DNA of 38,934 nt from Chloroflexota bacterium (GCA_016209205.1 JACQWQ010000154.1:1-38934); one strand, 5' to 3'. Positions 1-8,830 are shown, counted from the first letter of the stretch. The notes: generated by a model not told the origin, from the sequence alone. Program-made: numbers and translations.

Positions 1-54
1 CGCGCGTTTGAACAGTTCGAAAGAACGGGTGTTGGTGTCAAGGGAAATGCTCAT
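1..54 (-). CDS. 5' end of a gene, probably glutamate-1-semialdehyde aminotransferase (partial)
   Basis: An open frame starts with ATG at 54 and runs off the window edge; only 18 codons are visible. The peptide contains NTRSFELFKRA, which resembles the N-terminus of glutamate-1-semialdehyde 2,1-aminomutase (HemL, typically 'TRSxxLFxxA' before 'IPGGVNSPVR'). That identity is an inference from a very short stretch. A TATAAT box (61-66) lies 6 nt before the ATG, so the mRNA should be leaderless. The gene follows pcrA on the same strand with its own promoter. Confidence 0.45.
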   Translation of the reverse strand, partial: MSISLDTNTRSFELFKRA

Positions 55-60
55 GGCTGT

Positions 61-66
61 ATTATA
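61..66 (-). promoter_or_regulatory. -10 box of the leaderless partial gene at 1-54
   Basis: TATAAT on the minus strand, six bases before the ATG at 54. The predicted transcription start coincides with the start codon. No good -35 is seen. Confidence 0.5.
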
Positions 67-139
67 CCCAAGTTTGAAAAACCGCTTTAGCGTCGCGTCG
101 TTACGCCCGGCAGTTGAACTGCCTTGGAACAAAGTTTGT

Positions 140-2605
140 TCAGCGTCGCGTCAATTTCGCGTACGCCGCGAGCAAACGTTTCACGCCCGCGCCTTCGAAC
201 GCGACCTGAAGCTCTTCATCATTTCCGACGACTTTGCTCGAAACAACGGTGCCGTCGCCGAATGTCGGATGCGTCACCTTATCGCCGGGTTTCCATTCGG
301 TGGCGCGCGTGGGTTTTGGTTTTTCGGCAAAGGACGAACGCGCTGCACCCAGTTTACGCTTCTCGCTTTCGTCTGCATCGTCGGTTGACGGAATGTTACG
401 GCGAACGTTCCCGACACGTTTCTCGGGGGACGGAACGTTACAGCGAACGTTCCCTACGCGTTTCACGTTTGACGTTTCCCGTTTTACGTTTGACGCATCC
501 TGTTTCGCGCTTTTCTTTGGTTCGTCCTCTGGCTCATCCTCGCCGCGCGTCTTCCACGTCGTCATTTCTTTGTACTTGCGCGCGTTGAGAATTTCGTCGT
601 ACGTGTTGCGTTTCTCACCGCTCTTGGTTTTGACCAAATCGCGCGGAATGTCGGTCAAAAAGCGCGACGGTTCGGCGGGTTCCGACACATTGCCGAAACT
701 GGAACGGCGGAACGCGTACATCAAATACAATTTTTCTTTGGCGCGTGTGATGCCCACGTACGCGAGGCGGCGTTCTTCTTCCATTTCGTGCGGCTCGTCG
801 AACGAACGCGAATGTGGAAAAATTCCTTCTTCCATGCCCGTAATGAACACGACAGGAAATTCCAGACCTTTTGCCATGTGCAGCGTCATTAAAACGACCA
901 CGCCTTCGTTGGCATCGTGCGCGTCCACGTCGGACACCAGCGCGGCGGTTTCCAAAAATTCCGCGAGCGCGGCGGCGGGATCGAGCGCGCTGTGCTCTTG
1001 CGTCGCTTTGCGCAATTCCTGAACATTGTCCCAACGGTCGTCGCCTTCGCGCGTGCCATCCACCAGATGTTCGCGATAGCCGATTTTTTCCACCAGCGCG
1101 TCAAAAAATTGCGTCAGCGTCAATTCATCCTTCAAACGATTCAATTCCACCAGCAAATCAAAAAACGCAATCAACGCCCGCCGCGCCCGCGCATCAAAAT
1201 AGTTGGCATAAGGAAACACAGTTCCCTCTCCGCCCTCTTTGCCCTCTTTGCCCTCTTTGCCCTCTCTCCCCTCTTCTTTCAACATTTTCAACGCCGTCAC
1301 CGGCGACACGCCCAACTTTTCCGCGACCTTGACCAAATCTTCGTGTGTGCGTTTGCCGATACCGCGCGGCGGCACATTCAAAACTCGATTGAACGAGACC
1401 GTATCGCGCGGGTTGTGCAAGAGACGCAGGTATGCCAACAAATCCTTGACCTCACGCAATTCGTAAAACCCGCGCGCGCCGATGACTTTGTACGGAATCC
1501 CGCGCCGGAAAAATTCTTCGCCCAAAATACGCGATTGCGCGCGGGTACGATAAAACACGGCGAAATCTTTCGGCTTGTATTTTCCTTGCGCCAACCAGCG
1601 ATTGATTTCTTGCGCGACCAGTTGCGGTTCTTCACGGTCGTCGTACGCCTCGATGATTTCAATCGGAATCCCGCGCGGATTTTCCGTCCACAATTTTTTG
1701 TCGGTGCGCGTGGGGTTGCGGCGAATCACCGACTGCGCCACGTCCAGAATCGTCTGCGTCGAGCGATAATTTTGTTCGAGCAGCACCACGCGCGCATCGG
1801 GGAAATCCTCGCGAAAGCGCATCACATTCCGATAGTCCGCGCCGCGCCAGGCATAGATGGATTGATCCTCATCGCCGACGCAAAAAATATTTTTGTATTT
1901 TCCCGCCAACAATTTCATGATGAGATACTGCGCCATGTTCGTGTCTTGAAATTCGTCCACGTGCAAATACACATAGCGCCGCTGGTATTTTTGCAAAATG
2001 CCCGGATGATCGCGCAAGAGTTGAACGGTATAGATCAGCAAATCGTCAAAATCCACCGCGTTGTTTTCCAAGAGTTTTTCTTGGTAGCGTTTATAGATGC
2101 GTCCCACGGCTTCGTGCCAATACGTCGCGGGCACATATTGATCGGGACCAATCAATTCGTTTTTCGCTCTGGAAATCGCGCCGAGCACTTGGCTCGGACG
2201 ATACACCTTGTCGTTGATGTTTTGCTCGCGGACGATTTCTTGTACCAGTTTCGCTTGATCGTCGTCGTCAAAAATGACAAAACCCGGCGCAAGCCCGACC
2301 GCCTCGCCGTCGCGGCGCAAAAAACGCGCGCAGATCGCATGAAACGTCCCGATGGTCAGATCGCGCATTTTGTCTTCGCCGACGAGTTGGATCAAACGGT
2401 CGCGCATTTCGCGCGCGGCTTTGTTGGTGAACGTCACCGCGAGGATGGTGTGCGGCGCAAGGCGAATTTCTTGCAGCAAATACGCGATGCGGTACGTCAA
2501 CACGCGCGTCTTGCCCGAACCGGGACCCGCCAACACGAGCACCGGACCTTCGACAATTTCGACCGCTTGACGCTGCGCGGGATTGAGTTGAGATAACAAA
2601 TTCAT
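140..2605 (-). CDS. pcrA: UvrD/PcrA-type superfamily 1 ATP-dependent DNA helicase
   Basis: This 821-aa protein is a 3'-5' SF1A helicase acting in DNA repair and replication-fork maintenance. Walker A GPGSGKT is at residues 27-33, motif II DEFQDTN at 218-224, motif III GDEDQSIYAWRGAD near 245-258, and VGITRAKEKLYL lies in the 2A domain. The C-terminus (WKPGDKVTHPTFGDGTV) is the Tudor-like RNA polymerase-binding tail of PcrA. The ATG at 2605 is chosen because the upstream frame extension merely translates a heptamer repeat. Two insertions look repeat-derived: a KEG-repeat (about residues 442-463, 9-bp unit) and a segment near 703-738 encoding ETSNVKR-like heptads plus two VGNVR palindromic repeats, in the linker before the Tudor domain. 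It lies 67 nt downstream of maf and is probably co-transcribed. Confidence 0.95.
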   Translation of the reverse strand: MNLLSQLNPAQRQAVEIVEGPVLVLAGPGSGKTRVLTYRIAYLLQEIRLAPHTILAVTFTNKAAREMRDRLIQLVGEDKMRDLTIGTFHAICARFLRRDGEAVGLAPGFVIFDDDDQAKLVQEIVREQNINDKVYRPSQVLGAISRAKNELIGPDQYVPATYWHEAVGRIYKRYQEKLLENNAVDFDDLLIYTVQLLRDHPGILQKYQRRYVYLHVDEFQDTNMAQYLIMKLLAGKYKNIFCVGDEDQSIYAWRGADYRNVMRFREDFPDARVVLLEQNYRSTQTILDVAQSVIRRNPTRTDKKLWTENPRGIPIEIIEAYDDREEPQLVAQEINRWLAQGKYKPKDFAVFYRTRAQSRILGEEFFRRGIPYKVIGARGFYELREVKDLLAYLRLLHNPRDTVSFNRVLNVPPRGIGKRTHEDLVKVAEKLGVSPVTALKMLKEEGREGKEGKEGKEGGEGTVFPYANYFDARARRALIAFFDLLVELNRLKDELTLTQFFDALVEKIGYREHLVDGTREGDDRWDNVQELRKATQEHSALDPAAALAEFLETAALVSDVDAHDANEGVVVLMTLHMAKGLEFPVVFITGMEEGIFPHSRSFDEPHEMEEERRLAYVGITRAKEKLYLMYAFRRSSFGNVSEPAEPSRFLTDIPRDLVKTKSGEKRNTYDEILNARKYKEMTTWKTRGEDEPEDEPKKSAKQDASNVKRETSNVKRVGNVRCNVPSPEKRVGNVRRNIPSTDDADESEKRKLGAARSSFAEKPKPTRATEWKPGDKVTHPTFGDGTVVSSKVVGNDEELQVAFEGAGVKRLLAAYAKLTRR
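391..496 (-). repeat. Two palindromic elements plus a heptamer array embedded in pcrA
   Basis: Two copies of the hairpin GAACGTT-N6-AACGTTC lie at 433-452 and 391-410, the second with one arm mismatch. Next to them, 459-496 is a 7-bp-period array of the word cgtttca/cgtttga. All are read through in frame as linker sequence. The palindrome is the same family as those at 13888-13907 and 33812-33831. Confidence 0.8.
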
Positions 2606-2609
2606 AGAG

Positions 2610-2655
2610 ACTGGAGATTGGAAATTGGAAATTGGAAATTGGAAATTGGAAATGT
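2610..2655. repeat. Heptamer tandem repeat between maf and pcrA
   Basis: About five copies of the 7-bp word aaattgg (2620-2652) with degenerate flanks. It fills the short gap between the maf stop and the pcrA start. Confidence 0.85.
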
Positions 2656-2672
2656 GAGTTCCCTCATCTGCC

Positions 2673-3329
2673 TCAGTTCCCTTCATTCCCTTTTTCGTCC
2701 ATCACGATTTTCTCGATGCTGCAATTCGTTTCTGAATGCGCGATACATTCCAAACGCGGCGCGGGCATTTCGATGTGGCGCGCGAGCGCGTGATAGAGAC
2801 GACACAGCGGCAGGCCCATCACATTCGCAAAACAGCCCTCCACGCGCGCGACGGGTTGGAATCCTTGATGCTGCACCGCGTAACCTGCCGCCTTATCGAA
2901 CGGGTCGCCGGTCGCAATGTACGTATCCACGTCGGACTCCGAATAATCACGCATGTAGACGCGCGTGTGCACAATTTCGGTTTCGCACAAATCGCCATTT
3001 GCAATCGTCAAGCCGGTAAAGACATTGTGCGCCCGATTCCGCAAGGCGGTCAGCATGGCGCGCGCTTCTGCTGCATCGCGCGGTTTGCCGAGAATGTTCC
3101 CGTCGAGTTCCACATCCGTATCGGCGGCAATGATCAACGCGCGGGGGAACTGCTGCGCGGCGGCAAGCGCCTTGCGCCGCGACAAACGCGCGACCATCTC
3201 GGGCGCGCTTTCGCCGGGCATTTGCGCTTCGTCCGCATTCGTCGCAATGCTTGTAAAGTCAATGCCCAACTGGTTCAATAATTCGCGCCGACGCGGCGAC
3301 GCTGAAGCGAGCAGAATCGGTTTCGTCAT
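2673..3329 (-). CDS. maf: Maf family nucleotide pyrophosphatase
   Basis: Maf proteins hydrolyse nucleoside triphosphates (dTTP/UTP or modified nucleotides) to monophosphates as house-cleaning enzymes. The N-terminus ILLASASPRRRELL is the family signature loop. IIAADTDVELDGNILGKP carries the conserved acidic metal-binding region, and ATGDPFDKAAGYAVQ is the C-terminal signature. At 218 aa it is slightly longer than the usual 190-200, with an unconserved tail after about residue 195. The start at 3329 has TTGTAA-16-TATAAT (3341-3368) directly upstream, leaving a leader of only a few bases. pcrA follows on the same strand. Confidence 0.92.
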   Translation of the reverse strand: MTKPILLASASPRRRELLNQLGIDFTSIATNADEAQMPGESAPEMVARLSRRKALAAAQQFPRALIIAADTDVELDGNILGKPRDAAEARAMLTALRNRAHNVFTGLTIANGDLCETEIVHTRVYMRDYSESDVDTYIATGDPFDKAAGYAVQHQGFQPVARVEGCFANVMGLPLCRLYHALARHIEMPAPRLECIAHSETNCSIEKIVMDEKGNEGN

Positions 3330-3340
3330 ATAGCCGATTG

Positions 3341-3368
3341 ATTATAACGATGCCTTGAATTTTTACAA
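3341..3368 (-). promoter_or_regulatory. Promoter of maf (near-leaderless)
   Basis: TTGTAA (3363-3368), 16-bp spacer, TATAAT (3341-3346) on the minus strand. The ATG at 3329 begins 11 nt after the -10 box, so the 5' leader is at most about 5 nt. Confidence 0.65.
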
Positions 3369-3384
3369 TCTCGCCGCATCGCAC

Positions 3385-3413
3385 TTTAGGAATTCTGCTT
3401 ACGCTTGTATAAT
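3385..3413 (+). promoter_or_regulatory. Promoter of the DUF4012 gene
   Basis: TTTAGG (3385-3390), 17-bp spacer, TATAAT (3408-3413). The start codon at 3431 has no Shine-Dalgarno sequence. This promoter is divergent from that of maf. Confidence 0.6.
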
Positions 3414-3430
3414 CATTCCGATGTAGCCAG

Positions 3431-5320
3431 ATGCCCCGTTTCAAAATTGCTGCGCCACACTCTACGCGCGCGCGGTGGCTGCGCGCGCTTGGCATCCTCG
3501 CGGGCTTTTGCGTGCTTTGGATGATTCAGTCCATTCCGCCGCGCTGGGGCGCGCTCGCCGTGTTGACCTATCTCGACGTACAAGCCCTGCGCGCCGCGTT
3601 CGATGCGGATGAAACGCGCGCAGCGATTTCCGCGCGCGCGCTCGTGCGTGATGCGCGCGCGTGGCGCGTGGAATTTTCACCGCTGTCGCAAATCGCGCCC
3701 GCGTTGGCGTGGCTGCCGTACTTGGGCGGCGATTTTGCCAAATATCCACAGCTTGCGGTATTGTTGGACGAAAGCTTGAACGCGGTGCAACCGTCACTCG
3801 CGCTATATGAAAAACTGACGCCCTATTTGAAAACGAAAGCGGCGGGCGCGGCGCTCGTCGCGTTCGCGCAAGAAAACGCGACAGCGATTGCCGACGCGCG
3901 CAGGGCGGTGCAAAACGCGCGCGCAAAATACGCCGCCATCAACACGCGCGATTTTTCGCCGCACGCACACTGGATGATGCGCCACGCGAACGACGTGTTG
4001 ACGCAATGGGACGCCGCGCTGCGCCTGTTGGAACGCGCGCCGGTATTGTTGGGCGCAGCTGTCCCGAAACGCTATTTGGTGCTCGCACAAAACAATGACG
4101 AACTGCGCCCGACGGGCGGATTCATTAGTGCAATCGGTGTGATTGAAATTGAAGCGGGCGAGATCATCGTCAAATCGTTTGGCGACAGTTTCGCGGCGGA
4201 TGATTTGAATTTGATTCACCCCCCCCCGCCCGCGCCGCTGCAAAAATATATGTGGGCTTCGCAGTGGCTGTTGCGCGATGCAAACTGGTACGCGCATTTC
4301 CCGACCAGCGCGGATGTGGCGCAATCCATGTACGCGCGCGATCGCGGCATTCGCGCCGACGGCGTAATTGCAATTGACCTGCGGTTCATGCCGCTGCTCG
4401 TCGGCGCAATTTCAGATTTGCAACTCGACGGCGCGGCGCTGACAAGTGGCAATGTGCTGGGGCTGCTCAAGGAAAGTTGGAAGCCGCTGCCGACAAGCGA
4501 CAATATGACGGGGGAATGGTTCACCAACAACCGCAAAAACTTCTTGGGCGAGTTGATGAATTCTATAACGGCGCGTATCAAAACCGGCAAGGTTAGTTCT
4601 GCCGCGCTCGCGCAAGCGTTAGCGCGCGGGCTGCGCAACAAATCCGTGCAGTTGTATTTCAATGATTCCGATGCACAGCAAGCGGTGCTGGACGCGGGAT
4701 GGGGCGGCGCGGTTGCGCCGGGCGCGGGCGATTATTTGAACGTGGTGGATTCCAATCTTGGTTTCAACAAAGTGAATGCGCGCGTCACGCGCGAAATTTT
4801 CTACACCGTGCGTTTGCACGAGAACGGCGGCGATGCGACGGTTGAAATCAGATACCACAATCCGTCCCGCGCCGAAAAGGACGCGTGCGATCTTTTGCGC
4901 CAACACAAAGATGCGACGTATGCGAGCATGGAACAGAGCTGTTATTGGAATTACGTGCGCGTGCTCGCGCCGCGTTTTACCCAATTCGTCTCGGCGCAAG
5001 GCGTCGTTGATGCGGGCTATGCCGACGATATTGACGCGGTGACTGCATTAGGCGGATATTTCATCGTGGATCGCAATTCGGACGCTCGCATCACATTCCA
5101 TTATGCGCTCCCCAACACAATTTTGCGAGACAAGGCATATACGCTCACGGTACAGTCGCAAGCGGGCGCGGCGGCGACGCCGCTGCGCGTGCGCGTAGAA
5201 TATCCTGCCGCGTGGACGATTCACGCGACCACGGTTACGTTTTCGCGCATTGACGACAACACGCTTGAATTCCAGAGCACGCTCGACCGCGATAAAATTC
5301 TGATGATTTATTTCGAGTAA
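3431..5320 (+). CDS. DUF4012 domain-containing membrane-anchored protein
   Basis: This 629-aa protein has a basic N-terminus and one transmembrane helix (about residues 18-37), then a large presumably extracytoplasmic region. YLVLAQNNDELRPTGGFI (near residues 216-233) is the hallmark of the DUF4012 family, found in Gram-positive bacteria and Chloroflexota and often next to envelope polysaccharide genes. Its biochemical function is unknown to me. A nine-C run at 4219-4227 encodes the Pro stretch in HPPPPAP. It is followed by a phosphohexomutase and a multi-spanning DUF2723 protein on the same strand, which is compatible with an envelope-glycan neighbourhood, but the intervening repeats make a single operon uncertain. 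Confidence 0.85.
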   Translation: MPRFKIAAPHSTRARWLRALGILAGFCVLWMIQSIPPRWGALAVLTYLDVQALRAAFDADETRAAISARALVRDARAWRVEFSPLSQIAPALAWLPYLGGDFAKYPQLAVLLDESLNAVQPSLALYEKLTPYLKTKAAGAALVAFAQENATAIADARRAVQNARAKYAAINTRDFSPHAHWMMRHANDVLTQWDAALRLLERAPVLLGAAVPKRYLVLAQNNDELRPTGGFISAIGVIEIEAGEIIVKSFGDSFAADDLNLIHPPPPAPLQKYMWASQWLLRDANWYAHFPTSADVAQSMYARDRGIRADGVIAIDLRFMPLLVGAISDLQLDGAALTSGNVLGLLKESWKPLPTSDNMTGEWFTNNRKNFLGELMNSITARIKTGKVSSAALAQALARGLRNKSVQLYFNDSDAQQAVLDAGWGGAVAPGAGDYLNVVDSNLGFNKVNARVTREIFYTVRLHENGGDATVEIRYHNPSRAEKDACDLLRQHKDATYASMEQSCYWNYVRVLAPRFTQFVSAQGVVDAGYADDIDAVTALGGYFIVDRNSDARITFHYALPNTILRDKAYTLTVQSQAGAAATPLRVRVEYPAAWTIHATTVTFSRIDDNTLEFQSTLDRDKILMIYFE

Positions 5321-5323
5321 CGC

Positions 5324-5427
5324 ATCGCGTATCGCAAATCGCGCATCGCAAATCGCGCATCGCAAATCGCAACTATCGCACTATCGCACTATCGCACTAT
5401 TGCACTACCGCACTACCGCACTAACGC
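5324..5427. repeat. Heptamer and octamer tandem repeats
   Basis: Immediately after the DUF4012 stop, 7-bp words gcatcgc/aaatcgc repeat to about 5369. They give way to about seven copies of the 8-bp word actatcgc/actaccgc. The array ends three bases before the Shine-Dalgarno site of the next gene. Confidence 0.9.
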
Positions 5428-5439
5428 ACGGAGGACACG

Positions 5440-6873
5440 ATGCCCATTCATTTTGGCACGGACGGCTGGCGGGCAGTTATTGGCGAAGAATTTACCTTTG
5501 ACAATGTGCGGCTCGTCGCGCAAGCAATGGCGGAATATATTTTAGAAAGCGAACCGGCGCCCGATGCGCCTGTCGTCATCGGTTTCGACACGCGCTTTCT
5601 TTCGGATCGTTTCGCGATTGCGGTGGCGGAAGTTTTGGCGGGCAACACTTTGCGCGTGATTTTGTCGCGTGCGGATTGCCCGACGCCCGTCGTATCGTAC
5701 GCTGTGCGCGCGTCGGACGCGTGCGCGGGGGTGATGATTACGGCGAGTCACAACCCGCCGCGCTACAGCGGCATCAAACTCAAATCGCCCGATGGCGCGT
5801 CCGCGCCGACGCGCGCGACCCAGCGCGTCGAAGAAAAGTTGCGCGCGCCGAAATTCGAGACACCGCGCGTACGCGCGTATCAAGACGCGCTGCAAGCGGG
5901 CGTCATCACGCGCACGAATTTCTTTCCGCTCTATTTCAAGCACATCCAAACGCTGGTGGACATGCAAATCATTGGCAAAGAACAATGGCGCGTCGTCGTT
6001 GACCCGATGTACGGCGCGGGGCGTGGCTATTTGCGCTCGATCTTGACCGCGGCGGGCTGCGAAGTGTTGGAGATTCGCGGGGAAATGAATCCGGGTTTTG
6101 GCGGGATTCATCCCGAACCGATTGAAAAATATCTGAGCGCGTTGACGGCCGCCGTGCGCGACCATCATTCCGATATCGGTTTGGCGAACGACGGCGATGC
6201 GGACCGTATCGGCGCGGTGGACGACGCGGGAAATTTTGTTGACCCGCACTTTATTTTTGCATTGACGCTGCGCTATTTATTGGAAGTGCGTAAATTGCGC
6301 GGCGTGGTCGTGAAAACGATTTCGACGACGCAAATGATCAATTTGCTCGCGGCGCGGTACAATTTGCCGTTGTATGAAACGCCGGTGGGTTTCAATCACA
6401 TTGCCGATTTGATGCAGACGCACGACGTGTTGATGGGCGGCGAAGAGAGCGGCGGCATCACGATGCGCGGACACGTGCCGATGGGCGACGGCGTGTTGAT
6501 GGGTTTGCTGCTGATGGAAATGATGTCGCATTACGGGCGCGGTTTGCGCGATTTGGTCGCCGACCTGCGCGAGGAATTCGGCGCGTTTTATTACGCGCGC
6601 CGCGACTTGCGCACGCAGCCGTTTTCCAAAGCGGAATTGGTACAGCGTCTAAAAGATAACGCGCCTGCGACGATGGCGGGCTTGAGCTTGGTTTCGATCA
6701 ACGACCGCGACGGCATCAAGTATTTGTTTGACGACAGCAGCTGGCTGCTGATTCGCCCATCGGGAACGGAACCGGTATTGCGCGTGTATTCCGAAGCGCG
6801 TTCGCCGGAATTGGTGCAGGAATTGTTGACGCAGGGTGTCGCGCTGTCGGACGCAATGCGGAACACGAATTAG
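5440..6873 (+). CDS. Phosphoglucomutase/phosphomannomutase family protein
   Basis: An alpha-D-phosphohexomutase of 477 aa that interconverts hexose 1- and 6-phosphates for glycan precursor supply. All four signatures are visible: the phosphoserine loop MITASHNP (about residue 102), the Mg-binding DGDADR loop (near 252-257), the sugar-binding GGEESGG (near 336), and the phosphate-binding RPSGTEPVLRVY near the C-terminus. GGAGG at 5430-5434 lies 5 nt before the ATG. Sequence alone does not separate glucose, mannose or glucosamine specificity, so no symbol is given. The following gene encodes a DUF2723 membrane protein. Confidence 0.93.
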   Translation: MPIHFGTDGWRAVIGEEFTFDNVRLVAQAMAEYILESEPAPDAPVVIGFDTRFLSDRFAIAVAEVLAGNTLRVILSRADCPTPVVSYAVRASDACAGVMITASHNPPRYSGIKLKSPDGASAPTRATQRVEEKLRAPKFETPRVRAYQDALQAGVITRTNFFPLYFKHIQTLVDMQIIGKEQWRVVVDPMYGAGRGYLRSILTAAGCEVLEIRGEMNPGFGGIHPEPIEKYLSALTAAVRDHHSDIGLANDGDADRIGAVDDAGNFVDPHFIFALTLRYLLEVRKLRGVVVKTISTTQMINLLAARYNLPLYETPVGFNHIADLMQTHDVLMGGEESGGITMRGHVPMGDGVLMGLLLMEMMSHYGRGLRDLVADLREEFGAFYYARRDLRTQPFSKAELVQRLKDNAPATMAGLSLVSINDRDGIKYLFDDSSWLLIRPSGTEPVLRVYSEARSPELVQELLTQGVALSDAMRNTN

Positions 6874-6894
6874 GAAACCGCGAATCGGCGCGGA

Positions 6895-6942
6895 TCTACG
6901 CGAATTACAACGAAGGAATTCGTTACTACAGATTCGCGTAGA
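6895..6942. repeat. Nested inverted repeat after the phosphohexomutase gene
   Basis: Perfect 11-bp arms TCTACGCGAAT (6895-6905) and ATTCGCGTAGA (6932-6942) enclose a smaller palindrome ACGAA-GGAA-TTCGT. A T-run (6971-6977) lies about 30 bases further on, too distant for a canonical terminator. The inner part resembles elements at 31403-31478 and 37192-37245. Confidence 0.65.
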
Positions 6943-6981
6943 CCTGTCCTGAAGCATTGAAGGATTCGCGTTTTTTTGTGC

Positions 6982-8670
6982 ATGTTGCAACAGCGGATTG
7001 GAAAATCAAGCGCATTTGTAGCTGCTCTGATTGCGTTCCTTGTCTATGTGTTGACGATGACGCGCACGGTGACGTGGCTGCACAACGGCGCCGACAGCGG
7101 TGAGTTGGTGACGGCAGCATTCACGTTTGGAATTCCGCATCCGCCGGGGTATCCGCTTTACACAATGCTCGCTGCGGTGTTTGCGCGCGTACCGTTGGGT
7201 GAACCCGCGTTTGGCGTCGCGCTGCTGTCCGCGTTGGCGGCGGCCAGCGCGGTGTTTGTGCTGGCGCGCGCGGGTTCACACCTAACCCCCCAACCCCCTT
7301 CCCTAAAAGGGAAGGGGGAGAAACTCCCCTCTCCTTTTAGGAGAGGGGTCGGGTGGGTCGGCGCACCGCGCGGGATTGTCCCTCAACCAGACGAGAAACT
7401 CCCCTCTAAAAGGAGAGGGGTCGGGTGGGTCGGCGCACCGCGCGGGATTGTCCCTCAACCAGACGAGAAACTCCCCTCTCCTTTTAGGAGAGGGGTCGGG
7501 GGTGAGGTGTTTATTCCTCCACTCGCCGCGCTCGGTTTCGCGTTCGCTCCGTTATTGTGGTCGCAGGCGACGATTCCCGAAGTCTATACGTTGAATTTAT
7601 TCTTTGTCGCCCTGATTCTCTGGGCGTGTTTGTCAAACCACCCGCAGCGCGTGAAAATTGCGGCGCTCGCGTTGGGTCTGGGGATGACGCATCATCTTTC
7701 GATTGTGTTGCTCGCGCCGGGAGCATGGCTGCTCTTGCAGCCGCAGCGCCAGGACGCGCGCGCCTTGTTATGGCTGGTTGCGCCGCTGTTGGTGTATGCG
7801 TATTTACCCATCGCCGCGCTGGCGAATCCGCCGGTCAAATGGGGCAACCCGATCACACCCGAGCGATTTTTTTGGCTCGTGAGCGCGGCGCAGTATCGCC
7901 AGTACTGGTTCGGTTTGAGCGGCGCGGACATTTTGACGCGCGCGATGTTTAGCGCGCGCGCGCTGGTGGATCAATTCACGTTCGTCGGTCTCGCGTTGAT
8001 GGTGTGGGGCGCGATTCAATTGGCAATGACACGAACGCGGATTTTTGTCGCACTGTGGTTGATGTTTGTTCCGATGGTGGCGTACGCCTTAGTGTATGCC
8101 TCGCGCGATGCGTTCATTTATTTGCTGCCCGCCTTCGCGATTGCGCTGCTGTGGTTGATGTACGGCGCAGTGTGCATTGTGCAAATGCTGGGCGATGACC
8201 GCTTGCTGGTCGGCGCTGCAATCGCGTTGTTCACCTTATTCCCGATTTTCAATCTGGTGACGAATCATGCGGCGATGGATATTTCGCGCGACCGCGCCGC
8301 GTATGAATATGCGCGAATGAATCTTGCGCCGCTGCCTGCCGACGCGATTTTATTTGCCGATGGCGATGAGGCGTTGTTTGCCTTGTTGTATTATCGGCAC
8401 GCAGTCGCGTATCAAAACGCGCGCTCGGTGATCGTGAGTCAGGGGTTACTGCAATACGATTGGTATTACGACAGCTTGCGGCGACTCGTGAGCGAAGTGC
8501 AATTCAAGCCGCCCGGCGAGGTCACGGATGCACCGCAGCGCGCCCATGAAATTATTCGCGTGACGTTTGCGGAAGGACGCGCCGTTTGCTTTAGTGACTC
8601 TAGCCCGCTGCTGCCAGAATTCGAGTACGAAGAACGCGGTGTGGTGAAATGTGTGGTGGCAGAGAAGTGA
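6982..8670 (+). CDS. DUF2723 family multi-spanning membrane protein (GT-C-like)
   Basis: A polytopic membrane protein of about 562 aa. The N-terminal block (first helix, then NGADSGELVTAAFTFGIPHP) matches DUF2723, whose acidic residue in the first extracytoplasmic loop resembles GT-C glycosyltransferases. The C-terminal soluble part (ILFADGDEALFALLYY) is also typical. Many hydrophobic helices follow residue 170. ATG 6982 is preferred; a TTG two codons earlier is possible. Residues about 103-176 are not family sequence: they translate three tandem copies of a C-rich hairpin repeat (7289-7507) lying between predicted helices. Function as a lipid-linked sugar transferase is inference. Confidence 0.85.
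   Translation: MLQQRIGKSSAFVAALIAFLVYVLTMTRTVTWLHNGADSGELVTAAFTFGIPHPPGYPLYTMLAAVFARVPLGEPAFGVALLSALAAASAVFVLARAGSHLTPQPPSLKGKGEKLPSPFRRGVGWVGAPRGIVPQPDEKLPSKRRGVGWVGAPRGIVPQPDEKLPSPFRRGVGGEVFIPPLAALGFAFAPLLWSQATIPEVYTLNLFFVALILWACLSNHPQRVKIAALALGLGMTHHLSIVLLAPGAWLLLQPQRQDARALLWLVAPLLVYAYLPIAALANPPVKWGNPITPERFFWLVSAAQYRQYWFGLSGADILTRAMFSARALVDQFTFVGLALMVWGAIQLAMTRTRIFVALWLMFVPMVAYALVYASRDAFIYLLPAFAIALLWLMYGAVCIVQMLGDDRLLVGAAIALFTLFPIFNLVTNHAAMDISRDRAAYEYARMNLAPLPADAILFADGDEALFALLYYRHAVAYQNARSVIVSQGLLQYDWYYDSLRRLVSEVQFKPPGEVTDAPQRAHEIIRVTFAEGRAVCFSDSSPLLPEFEYEERGVVKCVVAEK
7289..7507. repeat. Triplicated C-rich hairpin repeat inside the DUF2723 gene
   Basis: Three copies of a module containing CCCCTCTcctttt-AGGAGAGGGGTCGGG lie with spacings of 72 and 75 bp (GTCGGG at 7348, 7420 and 7495). 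A related hairpin CCTTCCCTAAAAGGGAAGG sits at the 5' edge. Both periods are multiples of three, so the reading frame survives and the peptide RGVGWVGAPRGIVPQPDEK is repeated. Confidence 0.9.
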
Positions 8671-8830
8671 GGGGAGAGGGAGAGAGGGGGAGAGGGAGAG
8701 ATAGAGGGATGGAGAGTGGGAGTGAATGCGCGAGGCGTGAAGCGTGAAGCGTGAAACGTGAAGCGTGAAACGTGACGATACGCGATTTGCGATACGCGAC
8801 ACGTGAACACGCGAACACGCGAACGCGCGG
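8671..8830. repeat. Mixed short tandem repeats between DUF2723 and nucleotidyltransferase genes
   Basis: A gagaggg-type purine array (8671-8720) is followed by 7-bp words gcgtgaa/acgtgaa (about 8735-8776) and gatacgc/acacgcg units. No coding sequence is recognised here. Confidence 0.85.

Noticed and set aside
917..2596. Long plus-strand open frame opposite pcrA
   Set aside because: It is a shadow of the helicase gene; the translation has no family motifs and follows from GC-rich codon bias.
2605..2686. N-terminal extension of PcrA to 2686
   Set aside because: The added residues translate the aaattgg heptamer array, and the conserved helicase start is at 2605.
6895..6985. Intrinsic terminator after the phosphohexomutase
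   Set aside because: The inverted repeat is nearly 30 nt from the T-run, so it is not canonical and is listed only as a repeat.
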